Assembly (NCBI RefSeq): GCF_001905595.1
Contig: NZ_LIXI01000012.1
Coordinates: forward strand, 62,001 to 126,000
Length of the DNA: 64,000 bases
Source: Streptomyces sp. CB00316
GTDB taxonomy: Bacteria; Actinomycetota; Actinomycetes; Streptomycetales; Streptomycetaceae
Direction of reading: 5' to 3'
Both the position numbers and the translations under genes were made by a program. Shown one piece after another: positions 25,002-33,181 of the stretch. The notes below the pieces were generated by a model. It saw only the letters and a list, made by a program, of their open reading frames with translations. It did not search any database and was not told the origin of the DNA. Every line of letters starts with the position of its first letter. Within the stretch, counting starts at the first letter, position 1.

Positions 25002-25742
25002 TCAGGAGTGGTACAGCACCCGCACCAGCACGGTGTCGTCCGGCAGTCCGTCCAGGTAGACGTTGAAGGCGGCACGGTACTCATGGGTGCCGCCCTCGAT
25101 CCACCGGCCGTCGAGGGTGAGCGGGGCCCAGGTCAGCAGGACGTCGGCATACTGCTCCGCGACGTACGCGTCCCGGTCCGGCTTGATGAACTGCACCGGA
25201 TCGTCGCCGAACCGCTCCCGCAGTACGGGGTCGGCGTACACGGCGCGGATCAGCGGCTGGCTCTCGTACTCCGCCCGCGCCTGCTCGAACGAGTACCGCT
25301 GCTCGGGGTCGCGCCGCACCCGTGCCCAGAAATGGTGCGCCGGGAGAGCCGCCGGGTACCGGGCGGAGAACTCCTGCCACGCGTCCCAGCGCCGGGCCGC
25401 CTCCTCGCCGGCCGGCACCCGGTCGGCATCGAGGTCGAGCAGGGCTTTGGGCCCGCCGTCGCACCGGTCGCGCGGGCGCGGCTCGTCCTCCTCCTCACTG
25501 TCCCTGACGATCCGCGGATCGTCCTCGTATCCCGGGCGCACGGCGAACTCCCAGCCCGACGCGATGTACCAGTAGTCCCACTCCCCGTCCCAGCCGTCGG
25601 GCAGATCGTCCTGCCGGTTCATGTCGAAGGGAGCCATGGCCTCGGCGATCGCCCGGTTCAGGGCCTCCCCTGGCGCGCAGGGCGGGAGACAGACGTGATG
25701 CGTTGCTTGGCCATGGTCTTTCCCTCGGGGGTTCTGATCCAC
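25002..25742 (-). CDS. Conserved hypothetical protein, probable 5' frameshift
   Basis: The frame from GTG 25742 encodes 246 residues with a conserved HHVCLPPCAPGEALNRA start, MAPFDMNRQDDLPDGWDGEWDYW, an acidic middle and a Trp/Tyr-rich end with TLDGRWIEGG. I recognise this as a type of Streptomyces protein of unknown function that normally begins close to the HHVCLP motif. The GTG lacks a Shine-Dalgarno, whereas ATG 25714 has GAGGGAAAG upstream but is out of frame and reads only 18 codons before a stop. One missing base between that ATG and the HHV codons would explain both facts, so this may be a recent frameshift or a sequencing error. An internal ATG at 25637 would lose the conserved N-terminus. 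Confidence 0.6.
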   Translation of the reverse strand: MDQNPRGKDHGQATHHVCLPPCAPGEALNRAIAEAMAPFDMNRQDDLPDGWDGEWDYWYIASGWEFAVRPGYEDDPRIVRDSEEEDEPRPRDRCDGGPKALLDLDADRVPAGEEAARRWDAWQEFSARYPAALPAHHFWARVRRDPEQRYSFEQARAEYESQPLIRAVYADPVLRERFGDDPVQFIKPDRDAYVAEQYADVLLTWAPLTLDGRWIEGGTHEYRAAFNVYLDGLPDDTVLVRVLYHS

Positions 25743-25879
25743 GCCGGGTCACGGACCGCCCTGTCCGGCTCGGGCACCGAGATCGTCGGCAACGGCGACG
25801 GCGGGTGGAAGAACAGGATGGCCATCGGCTGACCCGGTCGCCATGCAACCCGATGGCGACCGCCAACCGCGAACGCCGG

Positions 25880-25915
25880 GCCACCCTTGTGGATAACGTT
25901 ATCCACAGGGGTGGC
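25880..25915. promoter_or_regulatory. 36-bp near-perfect palindrome of two inverted DnaA boxes
   Basis: The core TGTGGATAACGTTATCCACA (25888-25907) is a perfect 20-bp palindrome made of two consensus DnaA boxes, TTATCCACA and its inverse, separated by CG. Symmetry continues for 8 more bases on each side with one mismatch. It lies between the divergent genes at 25742 and 25947, 31 nt before the DUF4192 ATG. Confidence 0.75.
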
Positions 25916-25946
25916 GGGATGAGGCGGCCCACGGGACCGTCGAGTC

Positions 25947-27338
25947 ATGAACAAGCACCACGAATCCACCGGCCCGTCCGACGGTCAGCAGATCACCCTG
26001 CGAGGCCCTGCCGAACTCGCCGACGCCCTCCCGTATCTGATGGGGTTCCACCCCAGCGACAGCGTCGTGATGGTGGCGCTGCACGGCGGCCGGGGCCGGT
26101 TCGGCGGCCGGCTCCGGCTCGGCATTCCGCGGGCGCCCGGTGAATGGGGACCGGTCGCCGAACAGCTGGCGGAGAGCCTGATCTCGGGGAGCGAGCGCCG
26201 TGACGGGCGGCCCGACGCGATTCTGATCTTCCTCTGCCAGGACTCGCCGGACGGCGAGAGCGGCCACCTGACGATGGAGCGCCTGCGGCCGTTCGCCCAG
26301 AGCCTGCGTACGGCGTGCGGAGCGCTCGACGTGCCTGTGCTCGAAGCGCTCTGCCTCTCGGACGGCCGGTACTGGTCCTACTGCTGCCCCGACGGCCGGT
26401 GCTGCCCGCCCCAGGGAAAGCCCCTGGCCATGCCCGGTACGACGGTGATGGCCGCCGCGGCCGCCTATGCGGGGATCCGGGTACGGGGGACGCTGCGCGA
26501 CATGGAGGCGCGGCTCGCTCCCTGGCAGACGCCGGACGAGGTGTCCGCACAGCTGCGGGCGCTGGACCGGGCCGCGCCGTCGCTGGTGCCCCGGATCCTG
26601 GACGAGCGGGCGAAGGCCGAGGTGGCGAAGGAGACCCTCACGCTCGCCCGCACACTGATGGACCGCCTCGGGCGGACGGGGCCCGCTCCGGAAGCCGTCT
26701 CCGACCTCGGGGACGACCGGCTGATCGACGAGGACGAGGCCGCCGCCGTCATCTTCGGCCTCCAGGACCGGGAGACCCGTGACAAGGCCGCGGCCTGGAT
26801 GGAAGGCCCCGACGGCCACTGCGCGCTGAGGCTGTGGCGGACACTCGCCCGACGCTGCGTCGGGCCGTACGGCGAGCACGCGGCGGCTCCGCTGACCCTG
26901 GCCGGTTGGGTCTCCTGGTCCACCGGCGACGAGCCCGGCGCGCGGGTCGCACTGGCCATGGCCCTCCGCGCGGACCCGGAGTACACGTTCGCGCAGCTGC
27001 TGCACCGGGCGTGCAACGAAGGGTTGGACCCGGAGACCCTGCGACGCTGCCTGCGCGGTGACGGTGGCGGTGGTGAAGGGCCGGAGGCAGCGGTCGCGGG
27101 CGCCGCGGAGACCGGGGCGGCGACGGGGGCAGGGGACGCCAGGGGGCCCGCCCTGCATGTCCGCAGAGTCAGGCCGGCGGCGAACCGGGCACGGCGGCGC
27201 GCGAGCGGGCGGCGGGTGACGGACACCGGGGGGACCGCACCGGCGCCCGGTACGGCCGGGCCCGGGCCGGCGGCCGCCGGACGCCGCGTGCGCGACGTCC
27301 GGCGGTACGGCAGGCGCGGCGCCGGGACGCGTCGCTGA
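25947..27338 (+). CDS. DUF4192-containing protein
   Basis: The 463-residue protein begins with the DUF4192 signature: ITLRGPAELADALPYLMGFHPSDSVVMVALHGGRGR, then GPVAEQLAESL, DAILIFLCQD, a cysteine-rich SYCCPDGRCCPPQG and a helical second half ending in LDPETLRRCLRG. About 85 C-terminal residues are Gly/Ala/Arg-rich and disordered, ending very basic. The family is actinobacterial and uncharacterised. Cys-Cys-Pro-Asp motifs suggest metal or structural disulfide binding. The gene has no clear Shine-Dalgarno. Its immediate upstream region carries the inverted DnaA boxes, which could be its operator. Confidence 0.85.
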   Translation: MNKHHESTGPSDGQQITLRGPAELADALPYLMGFHPSDSVVMVALHGGRGRFGGRLRLGIPRAPGEWGPVAEQLAESLISGSERRDGRPDAILIFLCQDSPDGESGHLTMERLRPFAQSLRTACGALDVPVLEALCLSDGRYWSYCCPDGRCCPPQGKPLAMPGTTVMAAAAAYAGIRVRGTLRDMEARLAPWQTPDEVSAQLRALDRAAPSLVPRILDERAKAEVAKETLTLARTLMDRLGRTGPAPEAVSDLGDDRLIDEDEAAAVIFGLQDRETRDKAAAWMEGPDGHCALRLWRTLARRCVGPYGEHAAAPLTLAGWVSWSTGDEPGARVALAMALRADPEYTFAQLLHRACNEGLDPETLRRCLRGDGGGGEGPEAAVAGAAETGAATGAGDARGPALHVRRVRPAANRARRRASGRRVTDTGGTAPAPGTAGPGPAAAGRRVRDVRRYGRRGAGTRR

Positions 27339-27385
27339 GGGCGGCCCACCCGCTCGACGGCACGGCTCGGCGGAGACCTTCTCGA

Positions 27386-27413
27386 CGTGTGCGGCCGGAT
27401 CCGGCCGCACACG
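27386..27413 (+). terminator. Perfect 28-bp palindromic terminator
   Basis: The sequence is fully self-complementary from 27386 to 27413 with GGATCC at its centre, 48 nt after the DUF4192 stop. As RNA it would form a hairpin of up to 12-13 bp. Confidence 0.75.
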
Positions 27414-27448
27414 GGATCTTCCTGATCACCGGAGTGCCGAAGGGAGTG

Positions 27449-27474
27449 TTTATCGTCAGGCAGACGACTATGAT
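27449..27474 (+). promoter_or_regulatory. NrtR-type operator overlapping a leaderless promoter
   Basis: TATCGTC-AGGCA-GACGACTA is an imperfect inverted repeat of the type bound by NrtR proteins. It overlaps TATGAT at 27469-27474, a near-perfect -10 that ends 6 nt before the ATG at 27481. The layout predicts autorepression of a leaderless mRNA. Confidence 0.65.
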
Positions 27475-27480
27475 CACGGC

Positions 27481-28224
27481 ATGCCGCCCTACGACCCGTC
27501 GACCTTCCCGCCCTTCGCCGTCACCGTGGACCTGGTCGTGCTCACGGTGCGCCGTCACGCGCTCTGCGCGCTGGTGGTCCGCCGCGGAGAAACGCCGTTC
27601 CAGGGCCGGTGGGCGCTGCCCGGCGGTTTCGTCAGGGCCGACGAGGACCTCGGGTCCGCGGCGGCGCGAGAGCTCGTCGAGGAGACAGGGCTTTGCGCCC
27701 ACGATCCGGCGAAGCCCGCCGTGGGCAACGGCGCGCACCTCGAACAGCTGGCCACCTACGGGGACCCGGCGCGCGACCCCCGGATGCGGGTCGTCAGCGT
27801 CGCGCACCTCGCGCTCGCCCCGGATCTGCCCGCGCCCCGGGCGGGCGGGGACGCCAACAGCGCTCGCTGGGCACCCGTGGAGGATCTGCTCAGGGAAGGC
27901 GAGGCGACCACGCCGCTCGCCTTCGATCACGCGCGGATCCTGGCCGACGGGGTGGAGCGTGCCCGCTCCAAGATCGAGTACTCCTCGCTGGCCACGGCGT
28001 TCTGCCCGCCGGAGTTCACGGTCGGGGAGCTGCGGCGGGTGTACGAGGCGGTGTGGGGCGTGGTCCTCGACCCGCGCAACTTCCACCGTAAGGTCACGGG
28101 CACCCCCGGCTTCCTGGTGCCCTCCGGCGGGACCACCACACGGCAGGGCGGCCGGCCCGCGCAGCTGTTCCGGGCCGGTGCGGCCACGGTGCTCAACCCG
28201 CCGATGCTGCGGCCGGAGGTCTGA
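27481..28224 (+). CDS. NrtR-type Nudix-domain transcriptional regulator
   Basis: The 247-residue protein has an N-terminal Nudix domain (residues about 10-145) and a C-terminal winged helix (about 165-230: EFTVGELRRVYEAVWGVVLDPRNFHRKVTG), the layout of NrtR, the ADP-ribose-responsive repressor of NAD metabolism. The Nudix box GGFVRADEDLGSAAARELVEE followed by TGL retains most consensus residues of GX5EX7REUXEEXGU; in place of the first Glu is an Asp, so hydrolase activity is uncertain. The start ATG directly follows a promoter-operator, so translation is leaderless. No NAD gene is adjacent; its regulon must include distant genes. Confidence 0.85.
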   Translation: MPPYDPSTFPPFAVTVDLVVLTVRRHALCALVVRRGETPFQGRWALPGGFVRADEDLGSAAARELVEETGLCAHDPAKPAVGNGAHLEQLATYGDPARDPRMRVVSVAHLALAPDLPAPRAGGDANSARWAPVEDLLREGEATTPLAFDHARILADGVERARSKIEYSSLATAFCPPEFTVGELRRVYEAVWGVVLDPRNFHRKVTGTPGFLVPSGGTTTRQGGRPAQLFRAGAATVLNPPMLRPEV

Positions 28225-28370
28225 CGGCGGGGCCTGTCGGCAGCCGGAGGAGTGCGGAACACCCGCGGGTCCACTGCTGCACGAAAAGTCGGAAATGTCG
28301 CGTTATGTTGCTGCGGTACCCCTCTGCCGCCGAGCGGTCTCACCTTCCGTGAGAGAACGCGAGAGAAGCG

Positions 28371-30104
28371 ATGCTCCAGGCCATCGGACTCACCAGCACC
28401 CCCCGTCGCGACGCTCCGCCCGCCGTGGACGACCTGACCTTCGAGGCCCCGCCCGGCCGCGTCACCGCCCTGCTGGGCGCCCCCGGTTCGGGCAAGACCG
28501 CCGCCCTGCGGCTGATGCTCGAACTCGACTCCGGCCGGGGCGTCGCCTACTTCCGCGGCAGGCCGCTGCACCGCATCCCCCACCCGGCCCGCGAAGTGGG
28601 TGTGCTGCTCGGTGACGTACCGGGGCACCCGTCCCGTACGGCCCGTGGTCAGCTCCGGATGCTCTGCGCCGCTGCCGGAACACCCGCGACCCGAGCCGAC
28701 GAGATGCTCGAAGTCGTGGGCCTCGCCGGGCTCGGGGACCAGCGCCTGGGCACCCTGTCGGTGGGGATGGACCGCCGGCTCGGCCTCGCCTCCGCCCTGC
28801 TCGGTGACCCGCACACCCTGGTCCTGGACGAACCCGCCGAGGGCCTCTCCCCGCGCGAGAACAGCTGGTTGTACGGGCTGCTGCGCGCCCACGCCGCCCA
28901 GGGCGGAACGGTCCTGTACGCCACCGCCGACCCCAAGGAGGCCGCCCGCACGGCCGATCACGTCGTCACCGTCGACGGCGGCCGCCTCGTCGCGGACCAG
29001 GAGGTCGCCGACTTCGCCCGCACCCGGCTCCGCCCCCGCGTCGCCGTCCGCACCCCGCACGCGGCCCGGCTCGCCGCGGTCGTCAGCAGGGAAGCCCGGG
29101 CCGCCCAGCGCTCGGTCGAGGTGGTCCCCGAGGCGAACGGGCGGCTCACCGTGTACGGCTCCACCTGCGCCGAGGTCGGGGACACCGCGTTCCGGCACGG
29201 CGTCCCGGTCCACCAACTCGCCGACGAGATCGGCGACACCGGCCCCGTCGCCCCGCCGCCGGACGACAGGGAGGCCCGGCAGCCCTCCGCCGCCCTCTCC
29301 GAACTGCCGCCGCCGATCCGGGCCCGCCCCGTCCGCGGGCCCCTGCGCCCGCTCCGGTACGAACTGCGCCGCTCCCTCGGCGTCCGGACGACGACCGTGA
29401 TCATGGCATCCGTGCTGCTGGTCTCCGCCGCGCTCTCCGTCCTCCTGGCACGCACCGGCGGCACGCCCTTGCCGCGCACGCTCGCCGCCTGGCCCGAGCT
29501 GCTGCCGCTGCCGCCCGCCGCCCTGGGCGCGGGCATCCTGGGCGCGCTCTCCTTCGGTGACGAGTTCCGCTACCCGGCGCTCGCCGCCGGCCGGGGCACC
29601 GTGCCCCGGCGGATCGGCCTGCTGGTGGCCAAGCTGACGGTGACCGCCGGATTCGCCCTCCTGCTGGCCTCGCTCACCGTCGTCTGCGGCGCGCAGGGTC
29701 TCCGGCTCTTCTACGGACCGGAGTTGCTCACGGTTCCGGCCAATGCCGTCGTGCTCGGCGCGAGTTGGGCATGCCTGGTCGTGGGCTGCGCCTGGGCCGG
29801 GCTGCTGGCGGCAGGTGTCTTCCGGGTGGCCGTGGCCGGGATCGCCGCCGTGCTGGCCGTTCCGGTGCTGGTGGTTCCGCTGGTGCAGAAGGTGTTCGAG
29901 GCCCCGTCCGCGCGTTCGGTGACCGGACTCCCGGGTCGGCTGCGCGAACTGGCCTGGTGGCAGCTGCCGCAGGAGGCGGACCGCTGGGTCCTGGCCGTCG
30001 CGCGGGTGGTGGCACAGCCCGTGGGTGCCGCGCTCGCCCTGTCGTTGTCGGCCCTGATCTGCGCGTATCTGTTCACCAGCCTTCGCGGAAAGGTGCGTTG
30101 GTGA
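28371..30104 (+). CDS. ABC transporter, ATP-binding and permease domains fused
   Basis: The 577-residue protein joins an N-terminal ATPase to a C-terminal membrane part. The ATPase has Walker A GAPGSGKT (about residues 37-44), a divergent signature LSVGM, Walker B TLVLDEP and an accessory domain of about 110 residues. Six hydrophobic segments follow from residue about 340, resembling ABC-2 type or gliding-type permeases. The signature normally reads LSGGQ; LSVGM is typical for drug-export or bacteriocin-immunity ATPases in actinobacteria. The substrate is unknown. It lies directly upstream of whiH in the same direction; whiH has its own promoter. ATG 28371 has only a weak GAGAG ribosome-binding site. 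Confidence 0.85.
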   Translation: MLQAIGLTSTPRRDAPPAVDDLTFEAPPGRVTALLGAPGSGKTAALRLMLELDSGRGVAYFRGRPLHRIPHPAREVGVLLGDVPGHPSRTARGQLRMLCAAAGTPATRADEMLEVVGLAGLGDQRLGTLSVGMDRRLGLASALLGDPHTLVLDEPAEGLSPRENSWLYGLLRAHAAQGGTVLYATADPKEAARTADHVVTVDGGRLVADQEVADFARTRLRPRVAVRTPHAARLAAVVSREARAAQRSVEVVPEANGRLTVYGSTCAEVGDTAFRHGVPVHQLADEIGDTGPVAPPPDDREARQPSAALSELPPPIRARPVRGPLRPLRYELRRSLGVRTTTVIMASVLLVSAALSVLLARTGGTPLPRTLAAWPELLPLPPAALGAGILGALSFGDEFRYPALAAGRGTVPRRIGLLVAKLTVTAGFALLLASLTVVCGAQGLRLFYGPELLTVPANAVVLGASWACLVVGCAWAGLLAAGVFRVAVAGIAAVLAVPVLVVPLVQKVFEAPSARSVTGLPGRLRELAWWQLPQEADRWVLAVARVVAQPVGAALALSLSALICAYLFTSLRGKVRW

Positions 30105-30175
30105 TCACCCCGGCCCGGCGTCGCGGACAGGAGCCCGTAGTTCCCTAAGAAGTGCCTGGTTCATACGCATATGGC

Positions 30176-30201
30176 GTCAATTGCGGCACGGGCGCCGATC
30201 A
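30176..30201 (+). promoter_or_regulatory. Candidate sigma-WhiG promoter of whiH
   Basis: GCCGATCA at 30194-30201 matches the WhiG/FliA -10 GCCGATAA in 7 of 8 bases, with GTCAAT at 30176-30181 as a weak -35. whiH is a known WhiG target, which supports the assignment. The start codon is 64 nt downstream. Confidence 0.7.
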
Positions 30202-30264
30202 CCCTTTCGTGTGCTTTTCACCAAAGACCTCAAGAGGCGGGCGAGCCACGCCGACAAAGGATGC

Positions 30265-31155
30265 GTGAGTACCCTTGCGCACACCATGATGACCGCCGCC
30301 CGCTCCGCCGATTCCGGCCTGGCCGGCCCGGGCGAACTCGATCGCTATGCCTACACGGAAGCGTCGGCCGGCGAGCGCGCCGCGGCCCGGCCCTGGGGCG
30401 GTTCCGATTCCGAGTTGGGGCGGGCGAGCCGCCGGGGGGCGGCCAGCCGCGGACGCGGCCTGCACGGTCAACTCGTCCAGCAGCTCGGCCAGATGATCGT
30501 CTCCGGCGACCTCGGCGCGGACCGCCCCCTCGTTCCCGAGGAGATCGGCCAGCGCTTCGAGGTCTCCCGCACCGTCGTGCGCGAGTCCCTGCGCGTCCTG
30601 GAGGCCAAGGGGCTCGTCAGCGCGCGCCCCAATGTGGGTACGCGGGTCCGCCCGGTCAGCGACTGGAACCTGCTGGATCCCGACATCATCGAGTGGCGCG
30701 CCTTCGGTCCGCAGCGCGACGACCAGCGCCGCGAGTTGGCCGAGCTCCGCTGGACCATCGAGCCCCTCGCCGCCCGCCTCGCCGCCGGGCACGGCCGGGA
30801 GGACCTTCAGCAGCGCCTCGGCGACATGGTGGAGATCATGGGGCACGCGATGGGGCAGGGGGACGCGATCACCTTCTCCCGCGCCGACGCCGAATTCCAC
30901 GCCCTGCTCATCCAGGCCGCGGGCAATCGGATGCTCGAACACCTCTCCGGCATCGTCTCGGCCGCCCTGCACGTCTCCGGCGGCCCGGTCACCGGCTGTG
31001 ACCGGCCGGGCGAGGCCTCGCTCGCCCACCACGCGCGCATCGTCGACGCCCTGGCCTCGGGCGACTCCGCGGGGGCCGAGACGGCAATGCGCCAGCTGCT
31101 CGTCGTCCACCCCGACGTGGAACGTGTGGTTCCCGCGCCCCGCGAGCAGCACTGA
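30265..31155 (+). CDS. whiH: Sporulation regulator WhiH (GntR family, FadR subfamily)
   Basis: The 296-residue protein matches WhiH, a GntR-type regulator needed for sporulation septation in aerial hyphae. A variable N-terminal tail precedes the winged HTH (HGQLVQQLGQMIVSGDLGADRPLVPEEIGQRFEVSRTVVRESLRVLEAKG, about residues 68-117) and an all-helical FadR-type effector domain with DAEFHALLIQAAGN and HHARIVDAL. I start it at GTG 30265 (STLAHTMM) because AAAGGA precedes it and the upstream part of the frame overlaps the promoter. It sits between an ABC transporter gene and hrdB, as in other streptomycetes. Expression should depend on sigma-WhiG, with likely autoregulation. Confidence 0.93.
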   Translation: MSTLAHTMMTAARSADSGLAGPGELDRYAYTEASAGERAAARPWGGSDSELGRASRRGAASRGRGLHGQLVQQLGQMIVSGDLGADRPLVPEEIGQRFEVSRTVVRESLRVLEAKGLVSARPNVGTRVRPVSDWNLLDPDIIEWRAFGPQRDDQRRELAELRWTIEPLAARLAAGHGREDLQQRLGDMVEIMGHAMGQGDAITFSRADAEFHALLIQAAGNRMLEHLSGIVSAALHVSGGPVTGCDRPGEASLAHHARIVDALASGDSAGAETAMRQLLVVHPDVERVVPAPREQH

Positions 31156-31183
31156 CCGGTCCACGGCCGGGGAGGGCAGGCCC

Positions 31184-31215
31184 TGTGCCGCCGGACGCAT
31201 GGGTCCGGCGGCACA
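31184..31215 (+). terminator. Terminator of whiH
   Basis: A perfect 13-bp stem starting TGTGCCGCCGGAC with the loop GCATGG, 28 nt after the whiH stop, followed by ATTGT. It isolates whiH from the hrdB promoter. Confidence 0.85.
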
Positions 31216-31286
31216 ATTGTGAGGGTGTGCCCGCCCTGGCATGGTTCGTCGCGAATCGGGTGTGACTCGGACCACGCGGATTGGGC

Positions 31287-31313
31287 GTAACACTCCTCGA
31301 AGCAGCGCGATGA
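31287..31313 (+). promoter_or_regulatory. ECF-sigma (ShbA-type) promoter of hrdB
   Basis: GTAAC at 31287-31291 and CGATGA at 31308-31313 are spaced by 16 nt. This fits an ECF-type promoter, and hrdB of Streptomyces is known to be transcribed mainly by the ECF sigma factor ShbA. It leaves a leader of about 160 nt. Confidence 0.75.
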
Positions 31314-31478
31314 CTTAAGAGGTGACCGCCGCGGAAGGAATACAGCAGCCCTTGGGCGCGCTGTTCAGTTCTGAGGCCAAACCCGCGCCGTCGATGACAT
31401 CCCCAGTCGGCGGTCGTCGGTTCCAGCCCTCTCCAGGGCGGGGCCGGAAGCCGTTTCCATCGTTCCGAGAGGTTGTTC

Positions 31479-33026
31479 GTGTCGGCCAGCACATCCCGTA
31501 CGCTCCCGCCGGAGATCGCCGAGTCCGAGTCTGTGATGGCGCTCATCGAGCGGGGAAAGGCTGATGGGCAGATCGCCGGCGATGACGTGCGTCGGGCCTT
31601 CGAGGCTGACCAGATTCCGCCAACCCAGTGGAAGAACGTTCTGCGCAGCCTCAACCAGATCCTCGAGGAAGAGGGTGTGACGCTGATGGTCAGTGCCGCG
31701 GAGTCGCCGAAGCGCGCCCGCAAGAGCGTCGCAGCGAAGAGCCCGGTCAAGCGCACCGCCACCAAGACTGTCGCGGCGAAGACCACCGTGACGAGGACCG
31801 TCGCGGCCACCGCCGCCCCGGCGGCCGAGAGCGCGGACGCGGTGGCCGACGACGCCGTCGCGGCCGCCCCCGCGAAGAAGGCGGCAGCCAAGAAGCCGGC
31901 TGCCAAGAAGACCGCCGTGAAGAAGACGGCGGCCAAGAAGACAGCGGCGAAGAAGTCCGGCAAGCAGGACGACGAGCTGCTCGACGGTGACGAGGCCGTC
32001 GAAGAGGTCAAGGCCGGCAAGGGCGAGGAAGAGGAGGGCGAGGGCGAGAACAAGGGCTTCGTCCTCTCCGACGACGACGAGGACGACGCGCCTGCCCAGC
32101 AGGTCGCCGTCGCCGGCGCCACCGCCGACCCGGTCAAGGACTACCTCAAGCAGATCGGCAAGGTCCCCCTCCTCAACGCCGAGCAGGAGGTCGAGCTCGC
32201 CAAGCGCATCGAGGCGGGTCTCTTCGCCGAGGACAAGCTGGCCAATGCCGACAAGCTCGCGCCGAAGCTCAGGCGCGAGCTGGAGATCATCGCCGAGGAC
32301 GGCCGCCGCGCCAAGAACCACCTCCTGGAGGCCAACCTCCGTCTGGTGGTGTCCCTGGCCAAGCGCTACACCGGCCGCGGCATGCTCTTCCTGGACCTGA
32401 TCCAGGAGGGCAACCTCGGTCTGATCCGCGCGGTCGAGAAGTTCGACTACACCAAGGGCTACAAGTTCTCCACGTACGCCACCTGGTGGATCCGTCAGGC
32501 GATCACCCGCGCCATGGCCGACCAGGCCCGCACCATCCGTATCCCGGTGCACATGGTCGAGGTCATCAACAAGCTCGCGCGCGTGCAGCGCCAGATGCTC
32601 CAGGACCTGGGCCGTGAGCCCACCCCGGAGGAGCTGGCCAAGGAGCTCGACATGACCCCTGAGAAGGTCATCGAGGTCCAGAAGTACGGTCGCGAGCCGA
32701 TCTCGCTGCACACCCCGCTCGGCGAGGACGGCGACAGCGAGTTCGGTGACCTGATCGAGGACTCCGAGGCCGTCGTCCCGGCGGACGCGGTCAGCTTCAC
32801 GCTCCTCCAGGAGCAGCTGCACTCGGTGCTCGACACGCTCTCCGAGCGTGAGGCCGGCGTGGTCTCGATGCGCTTCGGTCTCACCGACGGGCAGCCGAAG
32901 ACGCTGGACGAGATCGGCAAGGTCTACGGCGTGACGCGTGAGCGCATCCGTCAGATCGAGTCGAAGACGATGTCGAAGCTCCGCCACCCGTCGCGCTCGC
33001 AGGTCCTGCGCGACTACCTCGACTAA
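31479..33026 (+). CDS. hrdB: Principal RNA polymerase sigma factor HrdB
   Basis: The 515-residue protein is the essential group 1 sigma-70 factor. It starts SASTSRTLPPEIAES, has a region 1.1-like N-terminus, then a long Ala/Lys and acidic low-complexity segment (about residues 75-205), region 1.2 from DPVKDYLKQIG (about 217), region 2 with NLRLVVSLAKRYTGRGM and YATWWIRQAITRA, region 3 and region 4 with TLDEIGKVYGVTRERIRQIE. GTG 31479 has GAGAGG upstream. The Lys/Ala repeat region varies in length between species. It directs transcription of housekeeping genes, binds core polymerase and recognises TTGACA/TANNNT promoters. The promoter upstream is of ECF type. Confidence 0.98.
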   Translation: MSASTSRTLPPEIAESESVMALIERGKADGQIAGDDVRRAFEADQIPPTQWKNVLRSLNQILEEEGVTLMVSAAESPKRARKSVAAKSPVKRTATKTVAAKTTVTRTVAATAAPAAESADAVADDAVAAAPAKKAAAKKPAAKKTAVKKTAAKKTAAKKSGKQDDELLDGDEAVEEVKAGKGEEEEGEGENKGFVLSDDDEDDAPAQQVAVAGATADPVKDYLKQIGKVPLLNAEQEVELAKRIEAGLFAEDKLANADKLAPKLRRELEIIAEDGRRAKNHLLEANLRLVVSLAKRYTGRGMLFLDLIQEGNLGLIRAVEKFDYTKGYKFSTYATWWIRQAITRAMADQARTIRIPVHMVEVINKLARVQRQMLQDLGREPTPEELAKELDMTPEKVIEVQKYGREPISLHTPLGEDGDSEFGDLIEDSEAVVPADAVSFTLLQEQLHSVLDTLSEREAGVVSMRFGLTDGQPKTLDEIGKVYGVTRERIRQIESKTMSKLRHPSRSQVLRDYLD

Positions 33027-33067
33027 GAGAGCGAGAGCTTCACCGGTAGAACGGGAGTTCACCGGCC

Positions 33068-33102
33068 GAGGGCCCGGATCCCCCGAGGGGATTCGGGCCC
33101 TC
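33068..33102 (+). terminator. Terminator of hrdB
   Basis: A 16-bp stem (GAGGGCCCGGATCCCC with its complement, one G-U pair) and a 3-nt loop CGA. Confidence 0.88.
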
Positions 33103-33181
33103 CGGCGTGTCCGCGGGTGCGCGGACGGACGGGCTCGATCACGCTGGGTGGATCGTTGCCATCTCAGTGTCAGGAGCCTTC

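Noticed and set aside
25888..25907. Replication origin
   Set aside because: Only two DnaA boxes are present, with no dnaA, dnaN or box cluster nearby; Streptomyces oriC has many boxes between dnaA and dnaN.
28371..30104. Bacteriocin or drug-resistance exporter assignment
   Set aside because: The ATPase and permease are clear, but nothing nearby indicates a substrate, so a specific role is not claimed.
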